64,000 nt of DNA from Agrobacterium sp. AGB01 (GTDB lineage Bacteria > Pseudomonadota > Alphaproteobacteria > Rhizobiales > Rhizobiaceae): the NCBI RefSeq assembly GCF_014851585.1, contig NZ_JACVAB010000004.1, positions 434,001-498,000 on the forward strand. The letters run 5' to 3'. The translations under genes were made by a program, and so were the position numbers. The notes below the pieces were generated by a model. It did no database searches and had not been told where the DNA came from. It saw only the letters and a list, made by a program, of their open reading frames with translations. Below, piece after piece: positions 1 to 7,474 of the stretch. Within the stretch, counting starts at the first letter, position 1. Each line of letters opens with the position of its first letter.

Positions 1-684
1 TGCGCGCCATGCACCATCAGCCATGCCGTCCTGAACCCAGACGCCGCTGATATCAGGGTAGGTTGCGAGAAGGTTCTGCATGGCCTGCTGGCCCTGCGCC
101 TGGTCCCAGCTGGCATTGGCTTCATTCAGAACCTTGATGTCAGGATACTTGGCGAACACTTCGCGGTAACCGGCGACGCGGGCTTCGTTGGCAGGGTTGC
201 CTGCAATGCCGTTGATCGCAACAACGCTGCCCTTGCCTTGCAATGTATCTGCAAGCCACTGCGCGGACTGTGCAGCCCATGCCTTCTGGTCGATACCGAC
301 ATAGATGGCATCCTTGGAGGACACTTCCGCATCTGTCGCGATAACGAGGATGTTGCGTGCCTTGGCCTGCGCAAAGATCGGGTCAAAAGCAGTCGGACTA
401 CCCGGATTGATCAGGATCGCATCAACGCCCTGGTTCATGAAGTTCCTGATATGGCCAATCTGTCCCTGCACATCGACATTGCCGCTCTGGACAACAACCT
501 CGACCTTGACGCCCTTATCGCCCCAAGCCTTTGCAGCAGCCTGAGCCTCTTCGATCATCTGCGTGCGCCACTCACTGCCGACAAACGAGTTGGAAAGACC
601 GATCTTGAAGCTCTGCTCCTGAGCGTACACGGACGTACCGGCCGCAAGCACCATCGCAGCGGCAGCCATCAAATGTCTAAACAT
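1..684 (-). CDS. Sugar ABC transporter periplasmic binding protein (ribose type), 3' end cut by window
   Basis: Reading leftward from an ATG at 684 with GGAGGAG just upstream, the frame stays open to the window edge (228 codons), so the C-terminus is missing. The start MFRHLMAAAAMVLAAGTSVYA is a signal peptide cleaved near residue 23. The mature part begins FKIGLSNSFVGSEWRTQM and continues with GVDAILINPGSPTAF and GIAGNPANEAR stretches, the pattern of the Peripla_BP_4 (RbsB-like) family that binds sugars or polyols. Two LacI-type operators sit 35-70 bp upstream. Partner permease and ATPase genes would lie beyond the left edge. The substrate cannot be told from the sequence. Confidence 0.88.
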   Translation of the reverse strand, partial: MFRHLMAAAAMVLAAGTSVYAQEQSFKIGLSNSFVGSEWRTQMIEEAQAAAKAWGDKGVKVEVVVQSGNVDVQGQIGHIRNFMNQGVDAILINPGSPTAFDPIFAQAKARNILVIATDAEVSSKDAIYVGIDQKAWAAQSAQWLADTLQGKGSVVAINGIAGNPANEARVAGYREVFAKYPDIKVLNEANASWDQAQGQQAMQNLLATYPDISGVWVQDGMADGAWRA

Positions 685-718
685 GAAATTTTGCTCCTCC
701 AAGCACGGATATACACTA

Positions 719-754
719 TGAAACCGTTTACATCGATGAATGTAACCGGTTTCA
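719..754. promoter_or_regulatory. Pair of inverted LacI-family operator-like sites
   Basis: 719-732 is TGAAACCGTTTACA and 741-754 is TGTAACCGGTTTCA. The reverse complement of the first matches the second at 13 of 14 positions, so the whole is a large inverted repeat with centres 22 bp apart, about two helical turns. Each site is itself pseudo-palindromic around a CG step, as LacI-family operators are. They lie just upstream of the binding-protein gene starting at 684. The repressor is not in the window. The rest of 755-938 shows nothing I can name. Confidence 0.55.
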
Positions 755-938
755 CGACCGAGTCAATCCTATTACGCCTGTTTTGTTGTCGCTGGGGCTA
801 GAGGCTAAAAGATGAAATAAAGCAGCCTGTTCAGAGAATAGGCGCGGCAAATTTGATGTGCGTAGTTGTAGCGAGGCGTGATTTTACGGCAGCCATACGT
901 TATGCGTAGGCGCGCAACATCCCGGCATTGAACCGTAG

Positions 939-953
939 TGTCAGTGACTGACA
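939..953. repeat. 15-bp palindrome TGTCAGT-G-ACTGACA
   Basis: Seven-base perfect arms around one central base, between the GntR gene terminator and the binding-protein promoter. It could be a small operator or part of the terminator structure beside it; no T-run follows. Only the symmetry is seen. Confidence 0.3.
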
Positions 954-965
954 ATTCAGTAAAAG

Positions 966-1010
966 CGGAGTGTCCTTTCATTGCTGATACAGCATTGAAA
1001 GGACACTCCG
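966..1010 (-). terminator. Terminator hairpin after the GntR gene
   Basis: A 45-nt near-perfect palindrome: 15-bp outer stem CGGAGTGTCCTTTCA paired with its complement, one T-T mismatch, then an inner TGCTG-CAGCA stem with a tiny loop. On the minus strand it is followed by CTTTT. It lies about 50 bp past the stop of the GntR gene at 1062, as a Rho-independent terminator would. The symmetry means it could also act for transcripts entering from the other side. Confidence 0.7.
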
Positions 1011-1061
1011 ATAACGATCCGTCGTGACGACGAGAAGACGATTGTATTGTTTGGGGACGCC

Positions 1062-1751
1062 TCAGCTGTCCACTAAGGCCGCCTGCTGCTGTTCACCCAG
1101 TAACTTCAGAGCAACAATGGACGCGTTCTTGACGTGTTGCGAGGCGTACTTCCGTGCGGCGTCGGCATCGCGTGACTGTAAAGCCTTCGTGAGTGCATCG
1201 ATTTCTGCAAGGCTCTGGGAAATACGTTCGGGATGCATAAGAGACGTTGCGCGCAGAATATTGATGCGAGAAAACAGGCTCTGCAATACTTCGCGCACCA
1301 ATGTGTTGCCACAGCGCCCGAGCATGATCGAATAAAGACGGCTTTTGGCTTCAAGCACCTCGGCCGTTTCGCCAGCAAGTGCGTGGCCGCGCAGAACCGC
1401 CGCTTCACGGCCAAAGGCATTCAAGTCTTCATCCGTGCCACGCGTTGCAAATTCCTGGGCAGCAAAACCTTCCAGCAATTCACGAAGCGCGTAAATTTCG
1501 CCGGCTTCTTCAAGCGAAATGCTGGCGACAACTGGCCCCTTGTGGGGGACGATTTCCACCAGCTTTTCGGCTTCGAGCTTGCGCAGTGCCTCCCGCAGAG
1601 AAGTCCGGCTGACGCCAAGCTCCTCGCACAATTCACGCTCAACGAGGCGGCTGCCCGGAGCATAACGACCCGAGGTGATACCGTCCCGTACGGCGTTTTC
1701 TATCTGCCGGCGGAGCGTATCCGCTTGCAAGGCAACCCCTCGCACAACCAT
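1062..1751 (-). CDS. GntR-family transcriptional regulator (FadR subfamily, FCD domain)
   Basis: 229 residues. The N-terminal winged helix-turn-helix (about 10-75) carries the family pattern SGRYAPGSRLVERELCEELG followed by VSRTSLREALRKLEAEKLV. The C-terminal part (about 80-215) is the all-helical FCD ligand domain, but the usual D..FH metal-binding segment reads RLYSIMLGRCGN, so the first metal ligands seem to be absent and the effector site may be atypical. It is the last gene of the minus-strand catabolic cluster (1875-14391) and probably controls it; repeated TAATACAA motifs at 6531-6558 and 14451 are candidate sites. Most FadR-type regulators are repressors released by a pathway acid; that is inferred here. 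Confidence 0.9.
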   Translation of the reverse strand: MVVRGVALQADTLRRQIENAVRDGITSGRYAPGSRLVERELCEELGVSRTSLREALRKLEAEKLVEIVPHKGPVVASISLEEAGEIYALRELLEGFAAQEFATRGTDEDLNAFGREAAVLRGHALAGETAEVLEAKSRLYSIMLGRCGNTLVREVLQSLFSRINILRATSLMHPERISQSLAEIDALTKALQSRDADAARKYASQHVKNASIVALKLLGEQQQAALVDS

Positions 1752-1874
1752 CAGTAATCCCTATATTACATTATGACCATCCGACATTTACATGATCCGC
1801 AGGTCTGTAACAAGTTGTGTCCGCCGACGATAAAGACCCGTAGCCTACACGTGGAATGCCGTACCGGACGGTGA

Positions 1875-2264
1875 TCAGGCGCCTGCAGATGCGAATTGCT
1901 CGGAGGTCACTTCTTCTTCCCACACGGTCTTGCCGATAGAAACGGCAGTGTGAAGGAGGTAGCTCGTGGCCGTTGCACCGTGCCAGTGACGCTCTCCCTC
2001 TGGAATCCAGACAATGTCTCCCACACGAATACGTTGAGCTTGTTCACCATCCACACATACCCAGCCTTCGCCGGCAACAACGGTCAGCACCTGCCCGGTC
2101 TCATGGGTGTGCCAGTAGGTGCGTGCACCGGGCGTGAAGAACACATTGTTGATTGTCACGCCATCGGTCGTCGGCATGATCGGGTCAGCATGAACCGTTC
2201 CCGTAAATGTCGAAGATCTAACTTCGGAAACCGCGCCAGTTTGGCGGCCATGGAAAATCTTCAT
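1875..2264 (-). CDS. Small cupin-domain protein
   Basis: 129 residues from the ATG at 2264 (MKIFHGRQTG). The longer frame to 2324 runs into the upstream gene, and AAAAGGAC lies just before 2264. The single cupin barrel shows motif 1 as G-x-RTYWHTHETGQVLTVVAGEG (three metal-ligand histidine/glutamate positions) and motif 2 as GDIVWIPEGERHWHGA, so a divalent metal is expected. The C-terminus HTAVSIGKTVWEEEVTSEQF is common in cupins fused or adjacent to carboxymuconolactone-decarboxylase-like genes, and such a gene lies 1 kb upstream in this operon. Five bases separate it from the dehydrogenase gene, so they are cotranscribed. Reaction unknown. Confidence 0.85.
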   Translation of the reverse strand: MKIFHGRQTGAVSEVRSSTFTGTVHADPIMPTTDGVTINNVFFTPGARTYWHTHETGQVLTVVAGEGWVCVDGEQAQRIRVGDIVWIPEGERHWHGATATSYLLHTAVSIGKTVWEEEVTSEQFASAGA

Positions 2265-2268
2265 CACA

Positions 2269-3168
2269 TCAGTCCTTTTTGTTGTGCAGGCGAACGCCGC
2301 CCGAAATGTCACCGATTGCATCAACGACGCGATTGCTGATCACATCGCCATAACCAAGCGCAGTCGCAAGACCAAAGCTGGCCATGGGCCCGGCAGAATT
2401 GAGAGACGAAACGCCCAGTTCGTGTAACATGTCACAATAGAGCAAAACATCCTTGGTCATCAGCTTGCTGGTCAGGCCGCCTTCCAGATAATCACCGTCG
2501 ACAATCTTAGGGAAGCGGTTCAGCGTTGCGAAGTTAACGCCGCTGCTAGCATTGAGCACATCCAGCAGCTTGTGCAGATCAAGACCGGCCTTCTTGCCCG
2601 CCACCATGACTTCCGCCGTCGCAGCAAGGCTGACGGCGTTGAGGAAATTGTTGAGAAGCTTGGCGGTGTGACCCGCGCCGCAGTCGCCCATGACGATCAC
2701 CGTGCTGGCAATCAGCGAAAATACGGGCTGCAACCTTTCAATGGCACCGGGGTCGCCGCCCACCATTAGCGTCAGGGCGCCTTTTTCGGCAGCGGCAGCG
2801 CCACCGGAAATTCCGGCGTCAATCATGAACGCACCCTTTTCCGCAAAAAGGCGGGCAAGTCTTTTGGTCGAGGCGGCCGACGCCGTGCTCATATCCGCAA
2901 CGACTTGTCCGGGGCGGATATGCTGGAGAACTCCATCCTCGCCCTCCACGACACGTTCGATCACGACGCTGTCAGGCAAAGAAAGCAGGACAATATCTGC
3001 GCCTTCCATCACCTCCCGAATGCTTTGGGACGGTGTCGCACCAAACCGTACTGCTGCCTGCGCATCCTTGTCGTAACCGAGGACTTCGACGCCGCCTGCC
3101 ACGATGCAGCGCGTCATGCGTCCTCCCATATTGCCAAGTCCGATAAATCCCACTTGCGGATTAGACAT
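2269..3168 (-). CDS. NAD(P)-dependent beta-hydroxyacid dehydrogenase (3-hydroxyisobutyrate dehydrogenase family)
   Basis: 299 residues from ATG 3168, with GAGGAT 8 nt upstream; the longer frame to 3195 has no ribosome site. The Rossmann motif GFIGLGNMGGRM is at the N-terminus, the substrate loop is DAGISGGAAAAEKGALTLMVGG, and the catalytic lysine lies in GHTAKLLNNFL. Length and motifs fit the family that oxidises 3-hydroxyisobutyrate, tartronate semialdehyde/glycerate and related acids. A second, clearly different member lies in the same operon (5212-6087), so the pathway may use two hydroxyacids or two steps. The exact substrate cannot be assigned. Confidence 0.9.
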   Translation of the reverse strand: MSNPQVGFIGLGNMGGRMTRCIVAGGVEVLGYDKDAQAAVRFGATPSQSIREVMEGADIVLLSLPDSVVIERVVEGEDGVLQHIRPGQVVADMSTASAASTKRLARLFAEKGAFMIDAGISGGAAAAEKGALTLMVGGDPGAIERLQPVFSLIASTVIVMGDCGAGHTAKLLNNFLNAVSLAATAEVMVAGKKAGLDLHKLLDVLNASSGVNFATLNRFPKIVDGDYLEGGLTSKLMTKDVLLYCDMLHELGVSSLNSAGPMASFGLATALGYGDVISNRVVDAIGDISGGVRLHNKKD

Positions 3169-3279
3169 CCTGCTTATCCTCGACACAGCACCCAATTCCT
3201 TTGCCAGAATGCTGGCATTGCGGGCGCGTTTTCCTCACTCACGCTCATCCATCGCCAATGGCACTGGCGCGCGGACAGT

Positions 3280-3705
3280 TCATTTGCCGCTTCCGTTCAA
3301 GGCTTCACCAGCCTTTGCCTGCTCTGCCTGCCACTCCTTTATGGCCGTGCTGGCAGTTCTGAATGCGGCAAGAGCCGCCGGAGCGCCGCAATAGACCATG
3401 GCCTGCAACAAAACTGCCTGGATTTGGTCTGGTGTCACGCCGTTGCGCAAGGCGCCGCGAACATGCACCGCCAGTTCGTGGTGCTGATTCATGGCCGTCA
3501 GCATGGCGAGATTGAGCATGCTACGGGTTTCAAACGGTAACCGTTCGTCGCCCCAGACCTCGCCCCAGCAATATTCGGTCACGAGCCTTTGAGCTGGCCG
3601 GTTGAAATCGTCAGCATTTTCCCACGACTTTTCGACGTGGGCTGCGCCCAGCACGCGTTTGCGGTTCTGGAACCCTTTGGCGAAGATTTCGCTTTCAGTT
3701 GGCAT
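3280..3705 (-). CDS. Carboxymuconolactone decarboxylase-like (AhpD-fold) protein
   Basis: 141 residues, a one-domain CMD protein. The central pattern is RSMLNLAMLTAMNQHHELAVH followed by RGALRNGVTPDQIQAVLLQA and YCGAPAALAAF, matching PcaC-like gamma-carboxymuconolactone decarboxylases rather than CxxC peroxiredoxin-like AhpD (no CxxC is present). PcaC decarboxylates a lactone in protocatechuate breakdown, but no other pca gene is present, so a different lactone or keto acid is likely. It lies between the dehydrogenase and the aldehyde dehydrogenase, all on the same strand. Confidence 0.85.
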   Translation of the reverse strand: MPTESEIFAKGFQNRKRVLGAAHVEKSWENADDFNRPAQRLVTEYCWGEVWGDERLPFETRSMLNLAMLTAMNQHHELAVHVRGALRNGVTPDQIQAVLLQAMVYCGAPAALAAFRTASTAIKEWQAEQAKAGEALNGSGK

Positions 3706-3765
3706 TCCGATGTGCCTCCCTCGTTATCACTGTTGTTGCTATCGGGCTGACCTGGATGACCGTGC

Positions 3766-5202
3766 TCATTCGCCGGCTCCGTATCCAATCATCGCCTTGG
3801 TTTCGAGATATTCGCGCAGTCCCGCCTCGCCCCATTCGCGGCCATTGCCCGAGCGGCCAAAACCACCGAATGGCGCACCGAAGTCAGCGGGCGGATAATT
3901 GATATGCACCTGACCACCATTGAGCCGCCGGGCAATAGTCCGCGCCCGCTCGCGGTCTGCCGACTGGACATAGGCGGCAAGGCCATAAAATGTGCCATTG
4001 GCAATGGCGACGGCTTCGTCTTCACTCCGATAGGGAATGATCGACAGAACCGGGCCGAAGATTTCTTCCTGCGCAATGGTCATGTCCGGCCCAACATCGC
4101 TGAAGACTGTCGGACGAACATAATAACCATCTGGTAGACTTTCGGGACGTTCAGCACCGCCAGCCACAAGTGTTGCTCCTTCTGCCACACCACTGTTGAT
4201 GAGGCTCAGGACACGATCAAACTGGCTGCGATTGACGACCGGGCCGAGTTGGGTATCGGCGGCATCCGTCGGTCCAAGACGATAGGCATCTGCTGCGTCC
4301 GCTGCGATTTTGGACGCGCGATCCATCAGATGCGCGGGCACCAACATACGGGTGGGGATCGAGCAGGATTGGCCCGAATTGGTAAAGCAGGCCGCCACGC
4401 CTCGACGCACAGCATCTTCAAGATCAACGTCATCAAGCAGAATATTGGCCGACTTGCCGCCCAGTTCCTGCGCGACCCGTTTGACCGTCGGGGCCGCTGC
4501 CCGTGCCACCTCGATGCCAGCACGGGTCGAACCGGTAAAGGACACCATGGCAACGTCGTCATGCGCTGCAATGGCAGAGCCAACCGTTGGACCATCGCCG
4601 TTGACGAGATTGAAGACACCGGGAGGCACACCCGCCTCATGCAAGACTTCGGCAAACACAACCGTGCTGATGGCGGAGAATTCGCTGGGCTTCAGAACCA
4701 TCGTGCAGCCGGCAGCAAGTGCTGGCCCTACCTTCACGATGACCTGATTGACCGGCCAATTCCAAGGCGTGATCAGACCACAGACGCCAATCGGCTGGTG
4801 TCGCAGGCGCGTGCCGCTAGCCATATCCTCTTCGAAACGAAAGTCTCTCAGGACCTTCAGCAGCGCCTCGATATGCAAAGGTCCACGCGCCGCCTGCCCC
4901 TTTGTTGCAAAGGTAATGGGCGAACCCATTTCCACACGCATCGCTTCGGCAAACTCATCATAACGACTGTTATAGGCAGCAAGGATCCGCTCAAGCAAAG
5001 CAATGCGTTCTTCGACGGTCGTGGCGGCGAAGGCAGGTGCTGCACGTTTGGCGGCCGCCACGGCTCTGTCGACATCCGCTTCATTGCCGAGCGACAGCCG
5101 ACCGACAACCTTTTCGGTCGAGGGATCGATGAGATCCATGGTCCTGCCACCAACTGGCTCAACCCAGTCACCATCAATATAAAACTTGTCCAGGACGATC
5201 AT
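3766..5202 (-). CDS. NAD(P)-dependent aldehyde dehydrogenase
   Basis: 478 residues, full length for the ALDH superfamily. Visible features are the NAD-site segment ITPWNWPVNQVIVKVGPALAAG, the GSTRAG turn, the catalytic glutamate in AQELGGKSANI (near 246) and the nucleophile cysteine in FTNSGQSCSIPTR (near 281), then the C-terminal EEIFGPVLSIIPY. The enzyme oxidises an aldehyde to its acid in the cytosol. It starts 10 bp after the second beta-hydroxyacid dehydrogenase, so the pair may act on consecutive alcohol/aldehyde intermediates. Closest in style to broad-range betaine/4-hydroxybutyraldehyde-type ALDHs; substrate not assignable. Confidence 0.93.
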   Translation of the reverse strand: MIVLDKFYIDGDWVEPVGGRTMDLIDPSTEKVVGRLSLGNEADVDRAVAAAKRAAPAFAATTVEERIALLERILAAYNSRYDEFAEAMRVEMGSPITFATKGQAARGPLHIEALLKVLRDFRFEEDMASGTRLRHQPIGVCGLITPWNWPVNQVIVKVGPALAAGCTMVLKPSEFSAISTVVFAEVLHEAGVPPGVFNLVNGDGPTVGSAIAAHDDVAMVSFTGSTRAGIEVARAAAPTVKRVAQELGGKSANILLDDVDLEDAVRRGVAACFTNSGQSCSIPTRMLVPAHLMDRASKIAADAADAYRLGPTDAADTQLGPVVNRSQFDRVLSLINSGVAEGATLVAGGAERPESLPDGYYVRPTVFSDVGPDMTIAQEEIFGPVLSIIPYRSEDEAVAIANGTFYGLAAYVQSADRERARTIARRLNGGQVHINYPPADFGAPFGGFGRSGNGREWGEAGLREYLETKAMIGYGAGE

Positions 5203-5211
5203 GGCAAAACC

Positions 5212-6087
5212 TCAATCCTGTTCCTGCTCGAGCAGGCGGTACATTTCGGTGTGATCGGCAGTTGGGCCAACCTCGCTTGCCTGCTCATGCCAGAGGTCGA
5301 TACCGTTTCGTCCGAATGTCAGCGGATAATCAACCGATTGCGCCAAGGCACGGGCAATGCCCAGATCCTTGTCCATGAGATGCAGTGAAAAACCGGACCC
5401 GAAGGTGCCCGACAACATAAATTGTTTGACCTTGTTTTCAGACGTATTGCTCTTGCCGGATGAGGCGTTGAGCACATCCGTCATCGCCTCAGGCGAAATG
5501 CCAAAGCGCTGTGCAACATGCAGCGCCTCAACCGTCACCATCAGCCCGCACGCTGACACGAAGTTGTTGAGCGCCTTGGCCGCATGGCCAGACCCGGCCG
5601 GACCGATAAACAGAATGGAGCCGCCCATTGCTTCAAGCACCGGCATGGTCTCGGCTTTCACTGTTTCCTTGCCACCCACGAGAATGGCAAGTGTGCCCTC
5701 TCGGGCTCGCTTGACGCCACCGGAAACCGGAGCATCAAGATATTCCAGCCCCTGCGCTTCGAGCGTTGCCGCCAGATCACGCGACCGCACCGGCTCGGAC
5801 GAGCTCATGTCGACGACCAGCGAGCCCTTGCGCAGCGCTGCTGCCCAACCATTTTCCAGAAGAACCGTTTCAACGATCTTGGAATTCGGCAGCATGGTGA
5901 TCAGAACATCAACCTCACCCGCCACATCTTTCGTCAGTGGCGATACGGATAGGTCATCACAGATCGCGCTGACACGCGCCGGATCTGCGTCCGCCACCAG
6001 AATGCGAAATCCTGCCTTAACCAGGCATGCACACATCGGCGCGCCCATCATTCCCAATCCAATGAAGCCTATTGTTTTTCCGGCCAT
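5212..6087 (-). CDS. Beta-hydroxyacid dehydrogenase, second paralogue
   Basis: 291 residues from ATG 6087 (MAGKTIGFIG). A GTG six codons earlier opens the longest frame, but GGTGAGG upstream of the ATG favours the shorter form. Motifs: GFIGLGMMGAPM at the N-terminus, DAPVSGGVKRAREGTLAILVGG as substrate loop, and GHAAKALNNFVSACGL with the catalytic lysine. The DAPVSGG form is closer to typical 3-hydroxyisobutyrate and 2-hydroxy-3-oxopropionate reductases than the DAGISGG form of the neighbour at 2269. It sits between the NIPSNAP gene and the aldehyde dehydrogenase on the same transcript. Confidence 0.9.
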   Translation of the reverse strand: MAGKTIGFIGLGMMGAPMCACLVKAGFRILVADADPARVSAICDDLSVSPLTKDVAGEVDVLITMLPNSKIVETVLLENGWAAALRKGSLVVDMSSSEPVRSRDLAATLEAQGLEYLDAPVSGGVKRAREGTLAILVGGKETVKAETMPVLEAMGGSILFIGPAGSGHAAKALNNFVSACGLMVTVEALHVAQRFGISPEAMTDVLNASSGKSNTSENKVKQFMLSGTFGSGFSLHLMDKDLGIARALAQSVDYPLTFGRNGIDLWHEQASEVGPTADHTEMYRLLEQEQD

Positions 6088-6157
6088 CTGATTGTCCAAC
6101 CTCACCTGTTTTCATCGCGCTCCGGCCCAATGCCGGAAGTGGTATTAAAACCTGCCG

Positions 6158-6484
6158 TTAACGCAGGGCGGAAAAATCCGTTGGAGCAAGGAAACTGTTT
6201 TCCACCCGTGCAACGATCGGGCGTTCGCGTTCAGTTTCCGCACGCGCAGCGATCCAGTCAGAGTCGGCCTGAAACGCGTTCCAGCGCTCTTCACGTTCCG
6301 CCATGCTGTTCCATTTGAGAATGTAACCGAGCGTGTGATTGTCACTGCCGATAAGCGTCGTCCAGAAACCCACCTGTTCGATGCCATATTTGTCGAAGAA
6401 GCCGAGCGTATGGTTGCGGAAACGGTCGAGAAGAGCTGGCAGTCTGGTGGGGGCGCAGTAGTAGACACGCATTTCAAGGATCAT
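6158..6484 (-). CDS. NIPSNAP-family small protein
   Basis: 108 residues starting MILEMRVYYCAP; GGGAGGA lies 8 nt before this ATG, whereas the longer frame to 6508 covers that site. The pattern of LLDRFRNHTLGFFDKYGIEQVGFW, GYILKWNSMAEREERWNAF and a C-terminal RVENSFLAPTDFS is that of bacterial NIPSNAP proteins (ferredoxin-like alpha/beta barrel). Such proteins are common in catabolic operons but their reaction is not established. It is the first gene after the promoter region at 6531-6558, so it probably heads a transcript reaching down to the GntR gene. Confidence 0.85.
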   Translation of the reverse strand: MILEMRVYYCAPTRLPALLDRFRNHTLGFFDKYGIEQVGFWTTLIGSDNHTLGYILKWNSMAEREERWNAFQADSDWIAARAETERERPIVARVENSFLAPTDFSALR

Positions 6485-6530
6485 CGGATTTTCCTCCCGG
6501 ATCATCAATCAAGTTTACGTTACATTGCAG

Positions 6531-6558
6531 TAATACAATATGTCAATAATACAAAATT
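6531..6558. promoter_or_regulatory. Repeated TAATACAA motif, candidate GntR operator
   Basis: TAATACAATATG (6531) and TAATACAAAATT (6547) lie 16 bp apart in the short gap upstream of the NIPSNAP gene; ATTGCAGTAATACAAT (6524-6539) also forms a weak palindrome. The same 8-mer recurs at 14451 upstream of the SDR gene that heads the other half of the cluster. A shared site for the cluster's GntR regulator is inferred. Confidence 0.35.
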
Positions 6559-6563
6559 ACCGA

Positions 6564-7364
6564 TCAGATTGTTAATTTGTCGACATCCAGTTTGGCAACC
6601 ATGCCTTCGGTCTGATTGCTGTAAGCCGGATATCGTTTGAGCACCTCCGGATCGTGCCCGGGAACAATCAGGCGCTTCTCACCGGCCAGCTGCATCAGCC
6701 GTCCGTAGCCGGCGATCGTCTCTGAAACGCTGTCGCAGGTCGGGAAAACTCGACCGGAATTCATATGAGCGTAATGGTGGGTCGCGTCAGAGGCGAGCAC
6801 GACGGCGCCCCGCGCCGTGTTGACACGCACGCATTGCAGGCCGCGCGAATGGCCACCGATATGATGTACGGAAACGCCGGGAAAAAGCTGGTCGTCCCCA
6901 TTTGCAAAAGCGACCTTGCCTGCGTAAACGCGGCGCACCATGCCCGTCACATCCTCGGCCTCATAGGGGTGGTTGAGCGTGTGGTGGCACATGCAGGGAC
7001 CGGTCGCGTATTGCATCTCGCTTTCCTGCATATGGAAGCAGGCATTGGGGAACATGTCGTTGTTGCCGGCATGGTCGTAATGCATATGGGTAATGATGAC
7101 ATGCTGTACGCTGGCGCAATCCACACCCACGGCCGAAAGGGCCTGATTGACGGGAGTGGTCAGTTCGCGCGCTCGGCGATTGCCGCTGTCCGGATTAAAG
7201 CCGGTATCGACAATGATGGTGCGCTTGTCATTGCGGATCACCCACACAAAATAGTCGAGTGGCATCGGCCGGTCATGTTCATCACCACCGATGAAATTCT
7301 GCGAAGATTGCCGCCCGTTATGGGCATATTTCACGGCAAGAACTTCATATGTCTCGTCAGCCAT
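6564..7364 (-). CDS. Metallo-beta-lactamase-fold hydrolase, lactonase-like
   Basis: 266 residues from MADETYEVLAVKY at 7364, where AGAGGATGGA supplies a ribosome site; the longer frame covers intergenic hairpins. The zinc motif THMHYDHAG (HxHxDH), HHIGGHSRG, the metal-bridging aspartate in LASDATHHY and VPGHDPEVL give a complete dinuclear site. Overall layout is that of the N-acyl-homoserine lactonase/AttM group, whose members open lactone rings. In this catabolic context hydrolysis of a pathway lactone is more likely than quorum quenching, but both remain possible. It follows the Liv-type binding protein gene after two intergenic hairpins. Confidence 0.87.
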   Translation of the reverse strand: MADETYEVLAVKYAHNGRQSSQNFIGGDEHDRPMPLDYFVWVIRNDKRTIIVDTGFNPDSGNRRARELTTPVNQALSAVGVDCASVQHVIITHMHYDHAGNNDMFPNACFHMQESEMQYATGPCMCHHTLNHPYEAEDVTGMVRRVYAGKVAFANGDDQLFPGVSVHHIGGHSRGLQCVRVNTARGAVVLASDATHHYAHMNSGRVFPTCDSVSETIAGYGRLMQLAGEKRLIVPGHDPEVLKRYPAYSNQTEGMVAKLDVDKLTI

Positions 7365-7408
7365 TCCATCCTCTTTACGCTTGCAGCCGCGCGGCGCAGT
7401 ATCCAGAG

Positions 7409-7465
7409 CCGGGGCGGGTTGAACCGCCCCGGTTATGACGTCATCACCCGGACACGATGTCCGGG
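7409..7465 (-). repeat. Two tandem intercistronic stem-loops
   Basis: 7409-7432 is a 9-bp stem (CCGGGGCGG with its complement) around GTTGAA, and 7447-7465 is an 8-bp stem (CCCGGACA/TGTCCGGG) around a 3-nt loop. Neither has a T-run. They lie directly after the stop of the binding-protein gene at 7475 and before the hydrolase gene, a position where REP-like structures protect the upstream mRNA. Confidence 0.6.
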
Positions 7466-7474
7466 CTAGCTTCA

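Noticed and set aside
4249-5388. 379-codon open frame on the plus strand
   Set aside because: Antisense to the aldehyde dehydrogenase and the end of the second dehydrogenase, both with intact catalytic motifs; its product has no recognisable domain.
6564-7364. Quorum-quenching lactonase
   Set aside because: Motifs fit the AHL-lactonase group, but the gene is inside a catabolic operon with no quorum-sensing genes; kept as lactonase-like only.
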